A stretch of 64,000 nucleotides of DNA from Siphonodentalium dalli (GCA_032622095.1 CP136061.1:220567148-220631147), one strand, 5' to 3'. Positions 34,160-45,785 are shown, numbered from the stretch's first letter. The notes: generated by a model from the sequence alone, not told the origin. A program made the numbers and translations.

Positions 34160-35030
34160 CTTGATGTGTGTCGATGCAGAGCGCTTGTTTTTAAGGCACG
34201 ATCGAAGCAGAGAGATTCTCGCTGAATGCATCGCCTTTCTCGGTCAACTTGTTTTGTTTTTATTTTGAAACGGAAGTGTTGCTGAAACAATGTACTTCAC
34301 GATCCTAGGCGACAATATAGGTGCTGAAGGGACGTGAATAAATCATGGTTACCACGTCACTGTTGATCGCTCACTATGTGTACACAAGTGCCGTTCATTG
34401 ACTAGTACCCTCTTCCTACGTAAAGGATGCTTTGTATTCTATGGATATCAACACTTGGGAAGGTGATAAGAGTATTTGACAATCCACAGACGATAAGGGT
34501 GTTTAAAAATTCATGCCATCACTCTTAAAGAGTAAATTTACTGACAAGACTAATAGTATTTATTCGTCCATTGATCAATGCCGTTCAACGACATTCTCTA
34601 ACCCATACAATTTTAAGTGCTTTATCTTTGAAGGCATCAGAAATAGCTTCCATAATGAATTGCAACAGAGTGCTTGTTTTTGGGACACGATCGAAACATG
34701 AGGATCCTCCGTGAATGCATCGCCTTCCTCGATCGCCTAACTTCTTTTCACTTTTGTTTTAAATGGAACAAGATGACAACAACACGCCTACGCGTAGTCA
34801 AGTGTGTCATAAACATACAGTTTCTGTTTCTTTAGTTTCCATTAATCAATGGCGTTTAACCAGAATTCTCACAGCGCATACAATTTTATAATATAAGTGT
34901 GATTCTTTGAAGACATGTCAGACGTGACTTCGGTTATGTATAGCTATACAGAGCGCTTGTTTTGAGACACGGTCGAAACATGTAGAGATCCGAAACATTT
35001 AGTTTGGGTTTTTTTTATTTTCGCTTTAAC
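34160..35030. repeat. Degenerate direct repeats, three copies
   Basis: A block with GCTTGTTTT, ACACGATCGAAACATG, GAATGCATCGCCTT and a T-rich tail occurs at about 34185, 34670 and 34955. A second block with CAATG(C/G)CGTT, CATACAATTTTA and TCTTTGAAG(G/A)CAT occurs at about 34580 and 34855. This suggests local segmental duplication followed by decay. Confidence 0.65.
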
Positions 35031-35757
35031 TCTAGTCTAAACAAAATGTTTATTGCATACTTTGTAGTGGTGTAGACATGCCGTTGATGTGTTTTGAACG
35101 GAACAACGAATACTCATGCCGAAATAACTTATTCACACAGTGACTACTATTGGCACTATATGCACAATAATACGACGCGAAAAAAAAGTAATAAATAAGT
35201 ACATGTGTGCGTAGTTCAACCGCAACTGGTACTCCAATTTTTGCATTTTCACCTCACGGGCACATCTGGGTGAGAGCAAATGGGCGAACGCAGTCAAACC
35301 AGTACACGCCATTATTCTTCGAGAGTGGCGACATAACAACGTTTGTTGAACTTATTATCTGAATATTTCCGTCAATGACTATTTAGTAAAGAGAGGGTAA
35401 AATAGTATACACTCAGTGACTACCCCTATACATTTATCAATGTTGAAACTTGCCTTCCATGTCAAGGTCGCGAGATTTTATGGCTCGCAATGTATGCTAA
35501 CGAGGTTACCGGATATGGGACTACTTTTTTGGCTTCTGGGCGACTGTGATGGGGTTCCTCTTCGTCGTCTGCTCAGTGATCACCGAGGATGTGTTCCGCT
35601 CTGGGGCCTAATTATTCAATGCAATTGGTGGGTCTTAATAAGCCCTACCCTCATATTTGCCATCTTTATATTTCGGTTTCCGCGGGCACTGATTGAGAGC
35701 CGACGCATGCTCACGGCCAATCTATAAGCTTCCAATCAAATGAATTAATTGTTTCCC

Positions 35758-36310
35758 TACGAGCGCCGGCCCTCATGAATAAGAGTCTATACATTAATGT
35801 CGATAATCATGTTGAGACATGCGCTGGTGCATCTTAAAGGAGCAACGCCGACGTTAAACGGTTCATGACTTAACAGGACCCACTAACATCATAGTAAATG
35901 AGCACAACAACTTGTTCGGGAGCCAGGGACATGGCAACAGGGGGGGTGGGGTTGGAGTGAATTACCCGCAACTTTGACCAACATTTTCGACAGTTGGATT
36001 GTTCATGCCTGGCGTAACATTAATTGGAAATATCGGATCAAAAATAGGTTGAACATTAGCTGATACATTGTAGTTTGATTTTCCAACCAATATTTAATGT
36101 GAAATGTGTTGTTTTTAGGACAAATGTCGAAACCTTTAATACTTTTGGTCAATGTTTTGACTAAAATGGCATCCGTTGGAACATATTCAACCATAGTGGT
36201 GTTACATTGAAAAATTTCCAACAGTTGGAAAGCTTGTGATACCAGTTGGGAAATTCCATCTGGCGGGGTGGGGTGCAATTTCCAGGATATGGAAATTTGA
36301 GTCTGGTTCA
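35758..36310. repeat. Dispersed repeat D, most complete and uninterrupted copy
   Basis: Opens GAGCGCCGGCCCTCATGAAT AAGAGTC, then TGTCGATAATCATGTTGAGA, GCATCTTAAAGGAGCAACGC and AGGACCCACTAACATCATAG, then the TTTGGTC..TTTTGACT segment also seen at 33.1 kb. The copy is useful because its CATGAATAAGAG and CATCTTAAAGG words show the unoccupied forms of two transposon insertion sites found at 36.4 and 38.8 kb. Confidence 0.85.
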
Positions 36311-36404
36311 GGGATGGGGTGACACTCTTTGTTTATACATGTTTACTGTATGCCTATAAATGTCGCGCTATGCGGTTATTGGATAATACAATATAATGTC
36401 TATA

Positions 36405-36433
36405 CGGCTACAAGCGCCGGCCCTCGTGGGTAA
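36405..36433. repeat. Dispersed repeat D, left piece before the Harbinger-type element
   Basis: AAGCGCCGGCCCTCGTGGGTAA stops at the TAA of the insertion. The same repeat resumes at 37914. Confidence 0.85.
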
Positions 36434-37910
36434 GGCCCGTTCCAAACGACGGATTTTTGTCGACTCGAATCTAATTGTATTAAATCCGTCGGTGATGCGT
36501 CTGCGGTCAATTTTGTTTCAGACGGACGCATCTTTGTCGCGTCGAATCTAATACATAGGTCGATTTATTTAAAGGTGCACTCCATGTTACCTTCACAAAA
36601 TGGTCACGCGTAGATATAGATGCCTATATATACCGGTATGTTATACATATATATACTAAAATACAGTATAAATTATGTATAAATATATGCGCGATTGCAG
36701 CGCGAATATATGTGCATATGTATATGAGGATGTATATAGTACATATAGTTATATAATATAATATAATAGGTGCTACAAATAAATGTTAGATCGTGCAACC
36801 AATTGCCATATATATGTGTATACCATGCATGTAAATGCAGGTATACAAGAATTATTATAAATCGGAGACTACCACCCCTACCCCTTATAATAAGGAACAC
36901 CGAAATATATGAATTATTATAAATAAATGGTTACCACCCCTATACCCCTCATAATAAGTAATGCCGGTATATATGAATTATTATAAATAAGATCAGTGGT
37001 ACCACCCCAACCCCTTATAATGAGGAATACCGGAATATATTAATTATATATTATTAATCATAGGCTACCACCTATATATCCTTTGTAATAAGGAATACCG
37101 GTTTATATGAATTATTATAAATATGAGGCTACCACCCCTACCCCTTATAACAAGTAATACCTGAATATATGAATTATTATAAATAGAAGGTTAACACCCC
37201 TTTACCCACCATAATAAGTAATATCGGTATATATGAATGATTATAAATCAGTAGTACCACCTCTGCCCCTTATAATAAGTAATACCGGTAAATATTAATT
37301 ATTATACATCAGAGACTACCACGCTATTCCTTACAATAAGGAATATCGGTCTATATGAATTATTATAAATCAGTTGCTACAACCCCTACCCCTTATACCG
37401 GTATATATGGATTATTCTAAAACATTGATACTATATCCATTATAAGATGTGAGTCAGTGACATGCCATGTTCGTTGAGAAATCAAACTACCAAAATAATT
37501 ACAATTTGCACAATGTTACCTAAGCAATGCTTATAGATATATCTTTCTTTATGACAAAGAGAGCGTGCGACAAATGACGTCATGTGGGTATTTCCTCAGA
37601 TAAGGGGAGCCCCCTCATTATTATACCATTATCATATCATTATCATATCATTTGTATTCGTTCTTCGGCAACTTTCGGCTCTTCTCGTCACATGTATTAG
37701 ATTCGAGTCGTCAAAAATCCGTCGTTTGAAACCAAGACGGATTTCAGACGCATCACCGACGAAGATTCGTCTGAATTGGACGGAGATTCGTCTGTGATGC
37801 GTCGGACACGGATCTAATTGTTTCAAACGTCGCATTTTTGACGCATTTAATACAATTGTGGGTCTGGTATTAGATTCGAGTCGACAAAAATCCGTCGTTT
37901 GGAACGGGCC
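36434..37910. mobile_element. PIF/Harbinger-type non-autonomous element, 1.48 kb
   Basis: Ends are GGCCCGTTCCAAACGACGGA and its complement; the inverted repeat is perfect for about 44 bp. TAA flanks both sides (36431-36433 and 37911-37913), the TWA target of PIF/Harbinger elements, whose ends commonly begin GG. Repeat D is interrupted exactly at this TAA. The sub-terminal parts fold back too (CGTCGGTGATGCGTCTG against CAGACGCATCACCGACG). The middle holds a roughly 60-bp satellite array. No transposase frame. Confidence 0.88.
36850..37420. repeat. Satellite array, about 60-bp unit, about ten copies, inside the Harbinger-type element
   Basis: Each unit has TATATGAATTATTATAAAT, then a variable 6-12 bases, TACCACCCCTACCCCTTATA, and ATAAG(G/T)AATACCGG. 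Units start near 36850, 36912, 36975, 37040, 37100, 37161, 37222, 37290, 37350 and 37405. Copies differ by substitutions and short indels. Confidence 0.93.
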
Positions 37911-37913
37911 TAA

Positions 37914-38350
37914 GAGTTTATTCTATAATGTCGATAATTATGTTGGGCCATGCGTTTCGTCACCTTAAAGGAGCAACGCCTACATTAAAAACTTAAAGAT
38001 GTCTCACCCAGTAGGACCCACCAACATTATAGCAAATCCACTTGATTAGGAGCCAGGGATGTGACGACATGAGCTTGGGGAGTCTCACACCGCCCAACTT
38101 TGGCCAAAATTTCATCAGTTGAAAGGTCATGCCTGACGTGACATTAATTGGATATTTCAACTACAAAATAGAGTGAAATAACATTTTCTGGTACATGTGG
38201 AATACTTTATCAACCCGTGTGATTTTTTAGACCAACACTGAAATATTTTTCATCGCTCGTGAATAAGAGTCTATACGTATACCGTATTGTCGATAATTAT
38301 GTTGGTCATACGCTTCTGCGTCTTGAAGTAGCAACGCCGCATTAAAAATG
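37914..38350. repeat. Dispersed repeat D, continuation plus a second partial copy
   Basis: GAGTTTATTCTATAATGTCGATAATTATG follows the TAA and continues with AAAGGAGCAACGCC and AGGACCCACCAACATTATAG as in the intact copy. At about 38256 a new copy starts with CTCGTGAATAAGAGTCTATA and runs to about 38350. Confidence 0.8.
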
Positions 38351-38719
38351 CAGGGCCCAGTTTGACACAAAATTAGTCATATTTCCTAAGACAAATCTTA
38401 GCTTACAAAGCAAAAGAACATTGAAATATTACTTGAAATCATCCTCATTCGTATGACACAAACATCACTAAAGTCCAGAGAAGCATCCACTAGCCTGGCG
38501 GTCGATTTGTGACCACCAGAAACTTATATTAATGGGCTCATGGGTATGATCTAATTATTTCTTAAATCGAAAACGTACCAATGGTATATTTATTGTGTCA
38601 ACTCGAATAGGGCATCTCTAAAGATGTTGTGACTCTTTTTCGAACGTTTTGTATTGATTCGCAGGCATAACATGCAACTAGACTAGTCAACATGCAGGAG
38701 CTTCTATCAATATGGAATT

Positions 38720-38760
38720 ATGTTGTCGATAATCATGTTGAGACATGCGCTTCTCCATCT
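38720..38760. repeat. Dispersed repeat D, piece before the piggyBac-type MITE
   Basis: TGTCGATAATCATGTTGAGA followed by CATGCGCTTCTCCATCT matches the intact copy at about 35798-35835. It resumes after the MITE with AGAACCAACGCTGACGTTAA at 39157. Confidence 0.85.
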
Positions 38761-38763
38761 TAA

Positions 38764-39154
38764 CCCTTTACCGAACAGAAGGGCCCTATGCCAATGCATT
38801 CTCTTATATATGCGAGTCGACCATAGGTCGCCTCGCATATATAAGAGAATGCATTGGCTTAACACATTAAAAATTATAAAATTGTTAAAGAATGTAAGAA
38901 AAAATGGTAAAAAGTGTTAAAAAAAGATTGTTTTAGGCCAATGCATTATCTTATATATGCGAGGCGACCTATGGTCGACTCGCATATATAAGAGAATGCA
39001 TTGGCACAGGGCATAACTGTAACTATCACAATGTGGTCAAGGAGCCGGTTCCAATGATATCCATATTTGTATGGTTCTATTGAGACAGACCGAAGATATT
39101 TTAGGCTGTTGAAGCTTTATTTGGCCGGTTTTGGCCGGTTTGTTGGGTAAAGGG
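38764..39154 (+). mobile_element. piggyBac-type MITE with twin palindromes, copy 1
   Basis: TTAA flanks both sides (38760-38763, 39155-39158). Ends are CCCTTTACCGAACAG and TGTTGGGTAAAGGG. TTAA duplication and CCC-starting ends are the piggyBac signature. Two near-perfect palindromes of about 66 bp (about 38789-38856 and 38937-39003) share AATGCATTCTCTTATATATG and CGAGTCGACC, separated by an AAAATTATAAAATTG segment. The right third has ATGATATCCATATTTGTATG and GACAGACCGAAGATATTTTA. No reading frame. Confidence 0.9.
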
Positions 39155-39469
39155 TTAAAGAACCAACGCTGACGTTAACCTTTTATATACTAAATGGATT
39201 CTCCCACCAAGTTAAAATAGTGAACACCGCAATGATCTATTATTTATTTTGAGGCATTTAGAGGTAATATAAGCAGACGGAATATATTAAAATGCAGAAG
39301 GAATCCTATATATTTAGGTAAATGTTCAGATGAAAAGTTCAACTTATTATATAAACATTTCTATGGGAACTACTCGTCAATGAGCATTTAGTACAGAAAG
39401 AGTTAGACACTTATATATGACCAATTACAGAAAATTAGCAATACCAATCGGTCAGAGGCCATGGTTGGC

Positions 39470-39960
39470 GGTTTGTGTAGGGATGCCTGAGATGTCTCCC
39501 ACCCTCCCTCCCTCCCTCCACCCTCCCCGAATTTTGGCCAAACTGTTCAAACAGTTGGAAATTGCATACCATTTCCGAAAGTGTGATAGTAATAATGAGC
39601 GTTCTCATTTATGATCTTATGTACTAGTTTTCAAGTTGTTTTGGATTTTCTGTACCATGAATAGAATGATGGTGATAGTTGCAATTATTTGTATATCATC
39701 ACTTTTTGAAGAAAAATGGGGCGGGGCATACTTGGTTGACTTTGTCCGTCTGTCTCTCTAACCATATGTCTGTATGTCCGTCTGTCCGGCTAGTATTCCG
39801 TACGACCATGATATACATCATCTATGGTTCACTGGATATGAATAAAATTTGGCATGGATGTTCGACATCGCGGGAGTGCGTTCAAAATAAGTCCCAATGA
39901 CCTTGTTCGTAATTTCCTATCTTTAGTTATCTTTCATTAAAATTATGTAGGAGTTTCAAC
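39470..39960. repeat. Repeat D fragment and a GTCCGTCTGTC-type repeat
   Basis: At about 39480-39570 there is a TCCC-rich run followed by AATTTTGGCCAAACTGTT and AGTTGGAAATTGCATACC, as in repeat D. At 39720-39960 TTGTCCGTCTGTCTC, TATGTCCGTCTGTCC and GAATAAAATTTGGCATGGAT resemble another common mollusc-type repeat. A G-run lies at 40037-40052. Confidence 0.55.
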
Positions 39961-40354
39961 TGAAAGAATATAATTGAACCACTTCTACAGTAAGTGAAAT
40001 ATTTGTACCAGATGGATTTCCTGTGTAGTTTTGCTGTGGGGGGGGGGGGGGGTAATAATGCAAAAGTGTCTCAAAAATTGATTCACAGAATAAATTTATA
40101 ATACACCAGTCCTAGAAGAGAATAAGCCTTTTTTGTTTGCGATCTTTAACCCTTTGTTTACTAAATTGATTCTCGCACTAATTATAATAGTTTACATTTA
40201 AATAACCTGTTCTGTTGGGTATTCAATAAATGTAAGCAGACAGACGGAATGGTTCCTTTCTAATTGTGGGAAATTCTCATCATATAATATCTTCAATATG
40301 GCCATTGTTGAACTTGTTTTCTGAACAGGCCTCGAAATATAGTGCCGGACATTT

Positions 40355-40460
40355 GCAGAATGAGGCCCACGGAGGGTGGTGTTAGTTTACGCTACCCAAC
40401 ACAGCCGGCTATAGCATAACTAAATCCACCCCTGGTGACCCAATTCTGCTTATGCCTCAT
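40355..40460. repeat. Decayed hairpin repeat (GAATGAGG...), copy 1
   Basis: GCAGAATGAGGCCCACGGAG and GAGGGTGGTGTTAGTTTACG partly face ACTAAATCCACCCCTGGTGA and TTCTGCTTATGCCTCAT. The same family is clearer at 62.3 kb. Confidence 0.6.
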
Positions 40461-40739
40461 GCACCTTCTCTGGAACGTATATTAATTATCAAAATAACAT
40501 GTTTTTCAGTTTCTAAGGTCAAAGAAAATGGTTGAGTGTAACCTAGGCCATATCATTAATTTATTATCTGAGTACGCCCGTAGAGATCGCACTCCGCCGG
40601 TTTAAATAAAATATGTTCTGACAGTGAAGTTTATTGAAAAAAATTCAGGAAATATATATTTGTTAATACATATTCCTTAACAATTTTTGTTCACTAGCTC
40701 GTGATTGCATGATTTGGGTGACTTCAGTGAGCTAGTTTT

Positions 40740-41345
40740 ACGTTGATTCGCATACAACATGGAAATTCTACGGGATAATCAATTCAATATTTATTATCAA
40801 CAAAGCAATATATTCTCTGCGCTGTTGGTGCAATAAAGTTCCCCGTCAGAGCAGGTCAGAACATCAAATAGTTCCCAGGTTTTAACCCTTTACCCAACAG
40901 AACGGCCCTGTGCCAATGCATTCTCTTCTATATGCGAGTCGACCATAGGTCGCCTCGCATATATAAGAGAATGCATTGGCTTAACACATTAAAAATTATA
41001 AAATTGTTAAAGAATGTAAGAAAAATGGTAAAAAGTTTTTAAAAAAGATTTTATTTTAGGCCAATGCATTCTCTTATATATGCGAGGCGACCTATGGTCG
41101 ACTCGCATATATAAGAGAATGCATTGGCACAGGGCATAACTGTAACTATCACAATGTGGCCAATGAGCCGATTCCAATGATATCCATATTTGTATGGTTC
41201 TATTGAGACAGACCGAAGATATTTTAGGCTGTTGAAGCTTTATTTGGCCGTTTTTTGCCGTTTTGTTGGGTAAAGGGTTAAACGGGTGGAGTATGATCGC
41301 TACAGGCGAAAGCCAGAGTATAGATTCATGCTATGAGCCAAGTGT
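40740..41345. repeat. Copy of the giant-palindrome arm sequence, interrupted by a MITE
   Basis: CAATAAAGTTCCCCGTCAGAGCAGGTCAGA before the MITE and AAACGGGTGGAGTATGATCG after it match 52148-52250 in the left arm of the 51-60 kb palindrome (AAAGTTCCCAAATCAGAACA and AAACGGGTGGAATATCATCT). The arm copy there carries TATTAAACGGG, the unoccupied TTAA site. Confidence 0.8.
40886..41277 (+). mobile_element. piggyBac-type MITE with twin palindromes, copy 2
   Basis: TTAA at 40882-40885 and 41278-41281. Ends CCCTTTACCCAACAG and TTGTTGGGTAAAGGG. Same orientation and layout as copy 1, 392 bp, with only scattered differences. Both ~66-bp palindromes are present. Confidence 0.92.
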
Positions 41346-43050
41346 AATCGACATGAGTGATAAGATAGCATGGCATTTGTTTCGACTTCCAATCAATGAC
41401 ATCATATCAACAGACCTGCAATTTTATTCTCTGATAATGCCTGTCCGTTCGGCTGGAAAGTTTCGCGGGATCAATATTTGTTCTACTATTAGCTTCGTAA
41501 TATGCACATCAACAACATTTTACTGGTACCCCATCCCTAAAACAATAGCGATATCGATTATAGCTGAGTATTCATCCTCTACTCGGTACTTCTACCCGGT
41601 AGATAAACGTGCGGTCGTATTTAGTGGACAGATAATGATAACAATAACTGGTTGTATAGTTTTAATATTGGTTTCAGGCTAACAAATTGTATGCTTTCCA
41701 TCCCACCCTACGTATGGCTTGTACTAATTACATGTTACTGGGGGCGTGATAGGGGAGAATTTTGTCCCTTCGCGACAGCCATTAATTGTAACAAAGTTTT
41801 GTTAACAGGGTTCATTCTCATGTTATACGCCCACGCGACACTGCTCCAGTAAATCAGATGTCAATATCAAGATCACCATGTTTATTGTAACTAACAACCC
41901 TGTTAGCAAAATGTACGTGAAGCCTGTAACGTGCGTAACTAAGGCCTAAGACATTTCCATGGAGATGGCCCTCGCAGAAGAAGTTACATGATTTTACAGT
42001 GCCAAACACGCACCTTCGTAGATATCGCTCCTGTAGCGTATAGAAAAACAAATAAGGCTGGTGCCGAGGACACGCTGCCCATACTGCGACCACCTATATA
42101 TGCGTATAATTGGCTTCAATCGAAATAAAATAATACGGCGTATGCAAATCCTCATCTCCCACTGCCTGCATGCATATAGCGTTGGTAACACATTCTGTTA
42201 CAAGAACACCATAGTCAGAAATGGTAACGCGCTCAAGATCATATATTATATACCCATGATTGTAATTATAGAATATAAAATATATTGGTTTCGCGAATGA
42301 CCAACTCAGAATTCCGTTAAAATAACAATAACAACCAGCACCTAATTAACGAACCGGCGGCCGACTCGGCCGTCTCCGACCACAACCACCAGTGGGCTGC
42401 AGAACGAAAAAATATCTATACAAGTTGAAATATAAGACTTACAAATTATCTTTAAAACAAATTTTATTGGTAATTGACATAGCTTGTGACAAACGAAAAA
42501 TCAACATTATTGGCTTAATAATGTAAAGGACAATAAACGAAATTGAAATTCCCAACTACACCTTTTACCTGACTCGGCCTCCTGGTCGCGCAGTTCGACT
42601 TTTAAATCGGAAAAAAACAATTATCTATAAATGAAATCCCCATGGGGCCACGGCTATCAAGAAATTGCCGAACAGTATACACGCGGTGCGCGCGCTAATA
42701 AGAAGATCGGATTATTGCTCTTTGGTACAAGTTCCGTGTGCTACAAGTAGGACATAAAAGTCCTAAACGGATGACTGTGTGCGAGTGTAGGCGAAATTGT
42801 GAATCAGTTATATCATAGTATCTAACCAGTCCACGAAGCTCGGTGTTGGCCCGGTGTGTGAATCAGTCCTGTCGTTGATAATGGCAACACACGTTACAAG
42901 TTACACGTAGATGTGGCTAAACCAGGCTAATATTTGAGCAAACGCATGTACTATATAGAGTATAGGCCTTGGTGACGCTGTCTCCACCTACAATGTGTCC
43001 ACGTCGGGGTGTCAAATTCCATATAATTAGTGAAAATGTTAAATAGTGAA
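41346..43050. other. No recognisable gene
   Basis: The 139-codon frame that begins in the MITE end at 41263 matches nothing I recognise. A roughly 45-bp direct repeat, CTAACCAGTCCACGAA followed by CTCGGTGTTGGCCCGGTGTG, occurs at about 42821 and 43327, on either side of the MITE at 43.1 kb. Confidence 0.5.
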
Positions 43051-43053
43051 CTA

Positions 43054-43266
43054 TTGTAATGCCATAAATAATCGACTCCTTAACCACAGCAGAATTATGG
43101 GTAATTTTTCAGGATTTAGTCGGAAATATGGCTTGTTGTCATTCACCAGAAAGCTCGCACTGAGAGCTTTCCGATGAATGGCAACAAGCCATATTTCTGA
43201 TTAAATCCTGAAAAATTACCCATAATTCTTATGTGGTTAAGGAGTCGATTATTTAGGGCGTTACTG
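43054..43266. mobile_element. pogo-type fold-back MITE, copy 2
   Basis: TA on both sides (43052-43053, 43267-43268). Left end TTGTAATGCCATAAATAATC and right end complement CAGTAACGCCCTAAATAATC. The two arms, with CGACTCCTTAACCACA and AATTATGGGTAATTTTTCAG, are complementary across a short centre with GAGCTTTC. CAGTAA-type tips and TA duplication suggest mobilisation by a pogo/Tc1-type transposase, but not the one at 3.9 kb, whose ends differ. Confidence 0.88.
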
Positions 43267-43465
43267 TAGCTAGGGATTATATGCGTGGTTAAATGCCATG
43301 TAAGTACTCTACATATATCATATTCCCTAACCAGTCCACGAACTCGGTGTTGGCCCGGTGTGGATGTTACCCGTGAGCGCGGCGGTGAAGGCGTCGACAT
43401 GTGGGCTCGGCTTGGCTCATGCATGAGCCACATCTGGCATACATCGCTTCAAGGCGGATAGTTAA

Positions 43466-43700
43466 CCCTTCCATGAATGGAGCTTCCTGAAATATTGCGA
43501 TAACCCTGGGCCACTGCATTCTCTTATATATGCGACTATCCCACAGAGAGCCTCGTATATATACACGAATACGTTGCCTAACAATATTTACCTTGACCTT
43601 ATAAGCCAGTGCATTTTCTTATATGTGCTAGGCTTCCTATGGGAGACTCACATATATAAGTTGATGCACTGGCACAGGAACTTTAATGCTGGAATTCCCC
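43466..43700. mobile_element. TTAA-flanked hairpin MITE, second family, copy 2
   Basis: TTAA at 43462-43465, then CCCTTCCATGAATGGAGCTT, GGGCCACTGCATTCTCTTAT, a first hairpin around 43510-43575 and a second around 43605-43675 (GCCAGTGCATTTTCTTATAT against AAGTTGATGCACTGGCACAG). The right terminus is decayed. Confidence 0.65.
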
Positions 43701-44213
43701 ATGACAGATCGGAATCCCTCGCGCAAATTATTTTTATCTTCACTTTACAAAGGATTAGCACGTAGCGGAGTACTTAGCCAATCAAACACCGATCCCTTGA
43801 CAGTCCTGGTGGTCAATATTTTCACGTGCTATGACGAATTTCCGTCAATACGTATATCTGTTTATGCCGCTGTGAGACAAAACGTGTCATGATCGTGTCA
43901 TTAATGTGTCACAAACGTGATTTGGACTTTTCACCTCCATCAGCATTACGTAGAGAACGATGATACAGTCTAACTGTCAATTAACACCCGACCGCGCTGC
44001 TATTTAGGTTCCGGTTAAAGCTAATTATAAGATTTCACAAGAATAGTAGCGGAATTTGTTACAATTATGTGTTTCGTCTGATTACTGTTTCTGCGATCTC
44101 AGTTCTGATTAAAATCAGAATCTTGAACAAGCTCATCGTTGCAGAGTCTGAAGGATTTCACTGTGTCACATCATTATCGTCCCTGAAAATAACTTATCCA
44201 TGCAATCCATTAA

Positions 44214-44584
44214 CCCTTTACCCAACAAACCGGCCAAATAAAGCTTCAACAGCCTAAAATATCTTCGGTCTGTCTCAATAGAACCATACAAATATGGATA
44301 TCATTGGAACCGGATCATTGACCACATTGTGATAGTCTCAGTTATGCCCTGTGCCAATGCATTCTCTTATATATGCGAGTCGACCATAGGTCGCCTCGCA
44401 TATATAAGAGAATGCATTGGCCTAAAAAAAATCTTTTTTTACCATTTTTTCTTACATTCTTTAACAATTTTAGAATTTTTAATGTATTAAGCCAATGCAT
44501 TCTCTTATAAATGCGAGGCGACCTATGGTCGACTCGCATATATAAGAGAATGCATTGGCACAGGCCGTTCTGTTGGGTAAAGGG
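44214..44584 (-). mobile_element. piggyBac-type MITE with twin palindromes, copy 3, inverted
   Basis: TTAA at 44210-44213 and 44585-44588. Opens CCCTTTACCCAACAAACCGG, then the TAAAATATCTTCGGTCTGTC segment in reverse orientation, then the two palindromes (about 44353-44420 and 44493-44560), and ends GTTCTGTTGGGTAAAGGG. 371 bp. Confidence 0.92.
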
Positions 44585-45055
44585 TTAACCATGCAGTATA
44601 ACGTCTCAGCGCACAAATAGTTTTCCATGTGACATATATCTCTTTTTGGTTTCGTTTTTATCCGCCGCTTCTGGCTGGTGTTGTTAACTGTTTAAATTCT
44701 TGGAAATACGAAATTTTCTTCTGATTGCTAGGTATTATTAGTTTAAACATATTTTATTTTAACCGATATTATGTACAAAGTTCACGGTATGATGATGAAA
44801 GATAGTGATGGTTATAATTGGATTTGGCAGTAAGCATGATGCTTATCTTAAGCCATCTCATATAAAACATCGAATGGTAACCGTTTCAAACAGACAAGAA
44901 TAAATGTCGTTATTGTTAATTATAATGTGCCTGACAGACCCCCTTCCAATCGTAGCAGGTTTTGGCAGCGTGCTTTGGGATCGATATTACACATAATTTA
45001 ATTTTGATTTTAATGCTGATTTTAATGTTCCATGCAAAGCCTAAGATCGTATACA

Positions 45056-45268
45056 TCAGGTTTGTGCATAATATGGCTTGAATCTGCCAGTTAGTTCTAT
45101 ATATTTCTGGATGTTAGCGAATATCTCAATGTTTTTGGATAATGAAAGTGATTTTGAACCTTCTAAGAGCGTTTTTGTTTCCAAATTATTAAGGTTGCTG
45201 AAACACATGTCTCTCTCGGCTTCAAAGACTGGGCAACAGGTATTATTGGTCAATGCTGGACTCTTCAT
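45056..45268 (-). pseudogene. LINE 3' coding remnant (minus strand)
   Basis: The minus-strand frame ends SLSLSKNIEIFANIQKYIEL TGRF, which fits the NxxIFxxVQxYIxxTxRF ending of CR1-like LINE proteins; the LINE at 16.2-16.7 kb ends comparably in QQYIAATRRF. Upstream of this, TCCPVFEAERDMCFSNL could be the decayed zinc-type region. Everything upstream is lost. Confidence 0.6.
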
Positions 45269-45289
45269 AGAGGCTTTTAGTGTTTAATT

Positions 45290-45785
45290 AGTTGTCGTAA
45301 TGTCTAATTGTGTGACCACTGTGTGAAATTATCTATGTGACAGAAATTGACTGTGCTATTTTTTAGCCATGTGGCGAATCGACCGCTGTTTTTGCAATTA
45401 AGACAATCGTCTGATTGGCCGCACCGCTTTACTGATGAATGGTGTGACTGGCTGGCACTGACGTAATGATTGTTGGTGCCATGCAAGCCAAGAAACAATC
45501 GAAGACATGTCGTCTCCTTAGTACTCTGAAATTAAAGACAAGCCATAGAAGTCAAGAAACAAACAGAATGTAACCAGAACTGCTGCGATCTGTGCGACCC
45601 ACTCGCGTCGCGAGTCAAAAAAGTAGGCCGTTGTGATGTGATAGTTCTGAAACCAGCCAGCAGGGGAGTAGTATGTGTACTAAGAATATTGGCATTCCAC
45701 TTTTCTATAGTAACCTATGGGGGCCACCTCTAACCAATCCACTTTTACAATTACTAAGGATATATGGTTCACAGCCTGGATATCT
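45290..45785. other. No recognisable gene
   Basis: Only short frames on either strand and no clear repeat. It lies between a LINE remnant and the first module of the 45.8-61.6 kb complex. Confidence 0.5.

Noticed and set aside
38789-39003. Palindromes as transcription terminators or a replication origin
   Set aside because: They occur at fixed places inside TTAA-flanked MITEs in three loci, so they belong to the element rather than to a local gene or origin.
41263-41682. 139-codon open frame starting in a MITE end
   Set aside because: The first residues come from the MITE terminus and the rest shows no recognisable motif, so it is treated as fortuitous.
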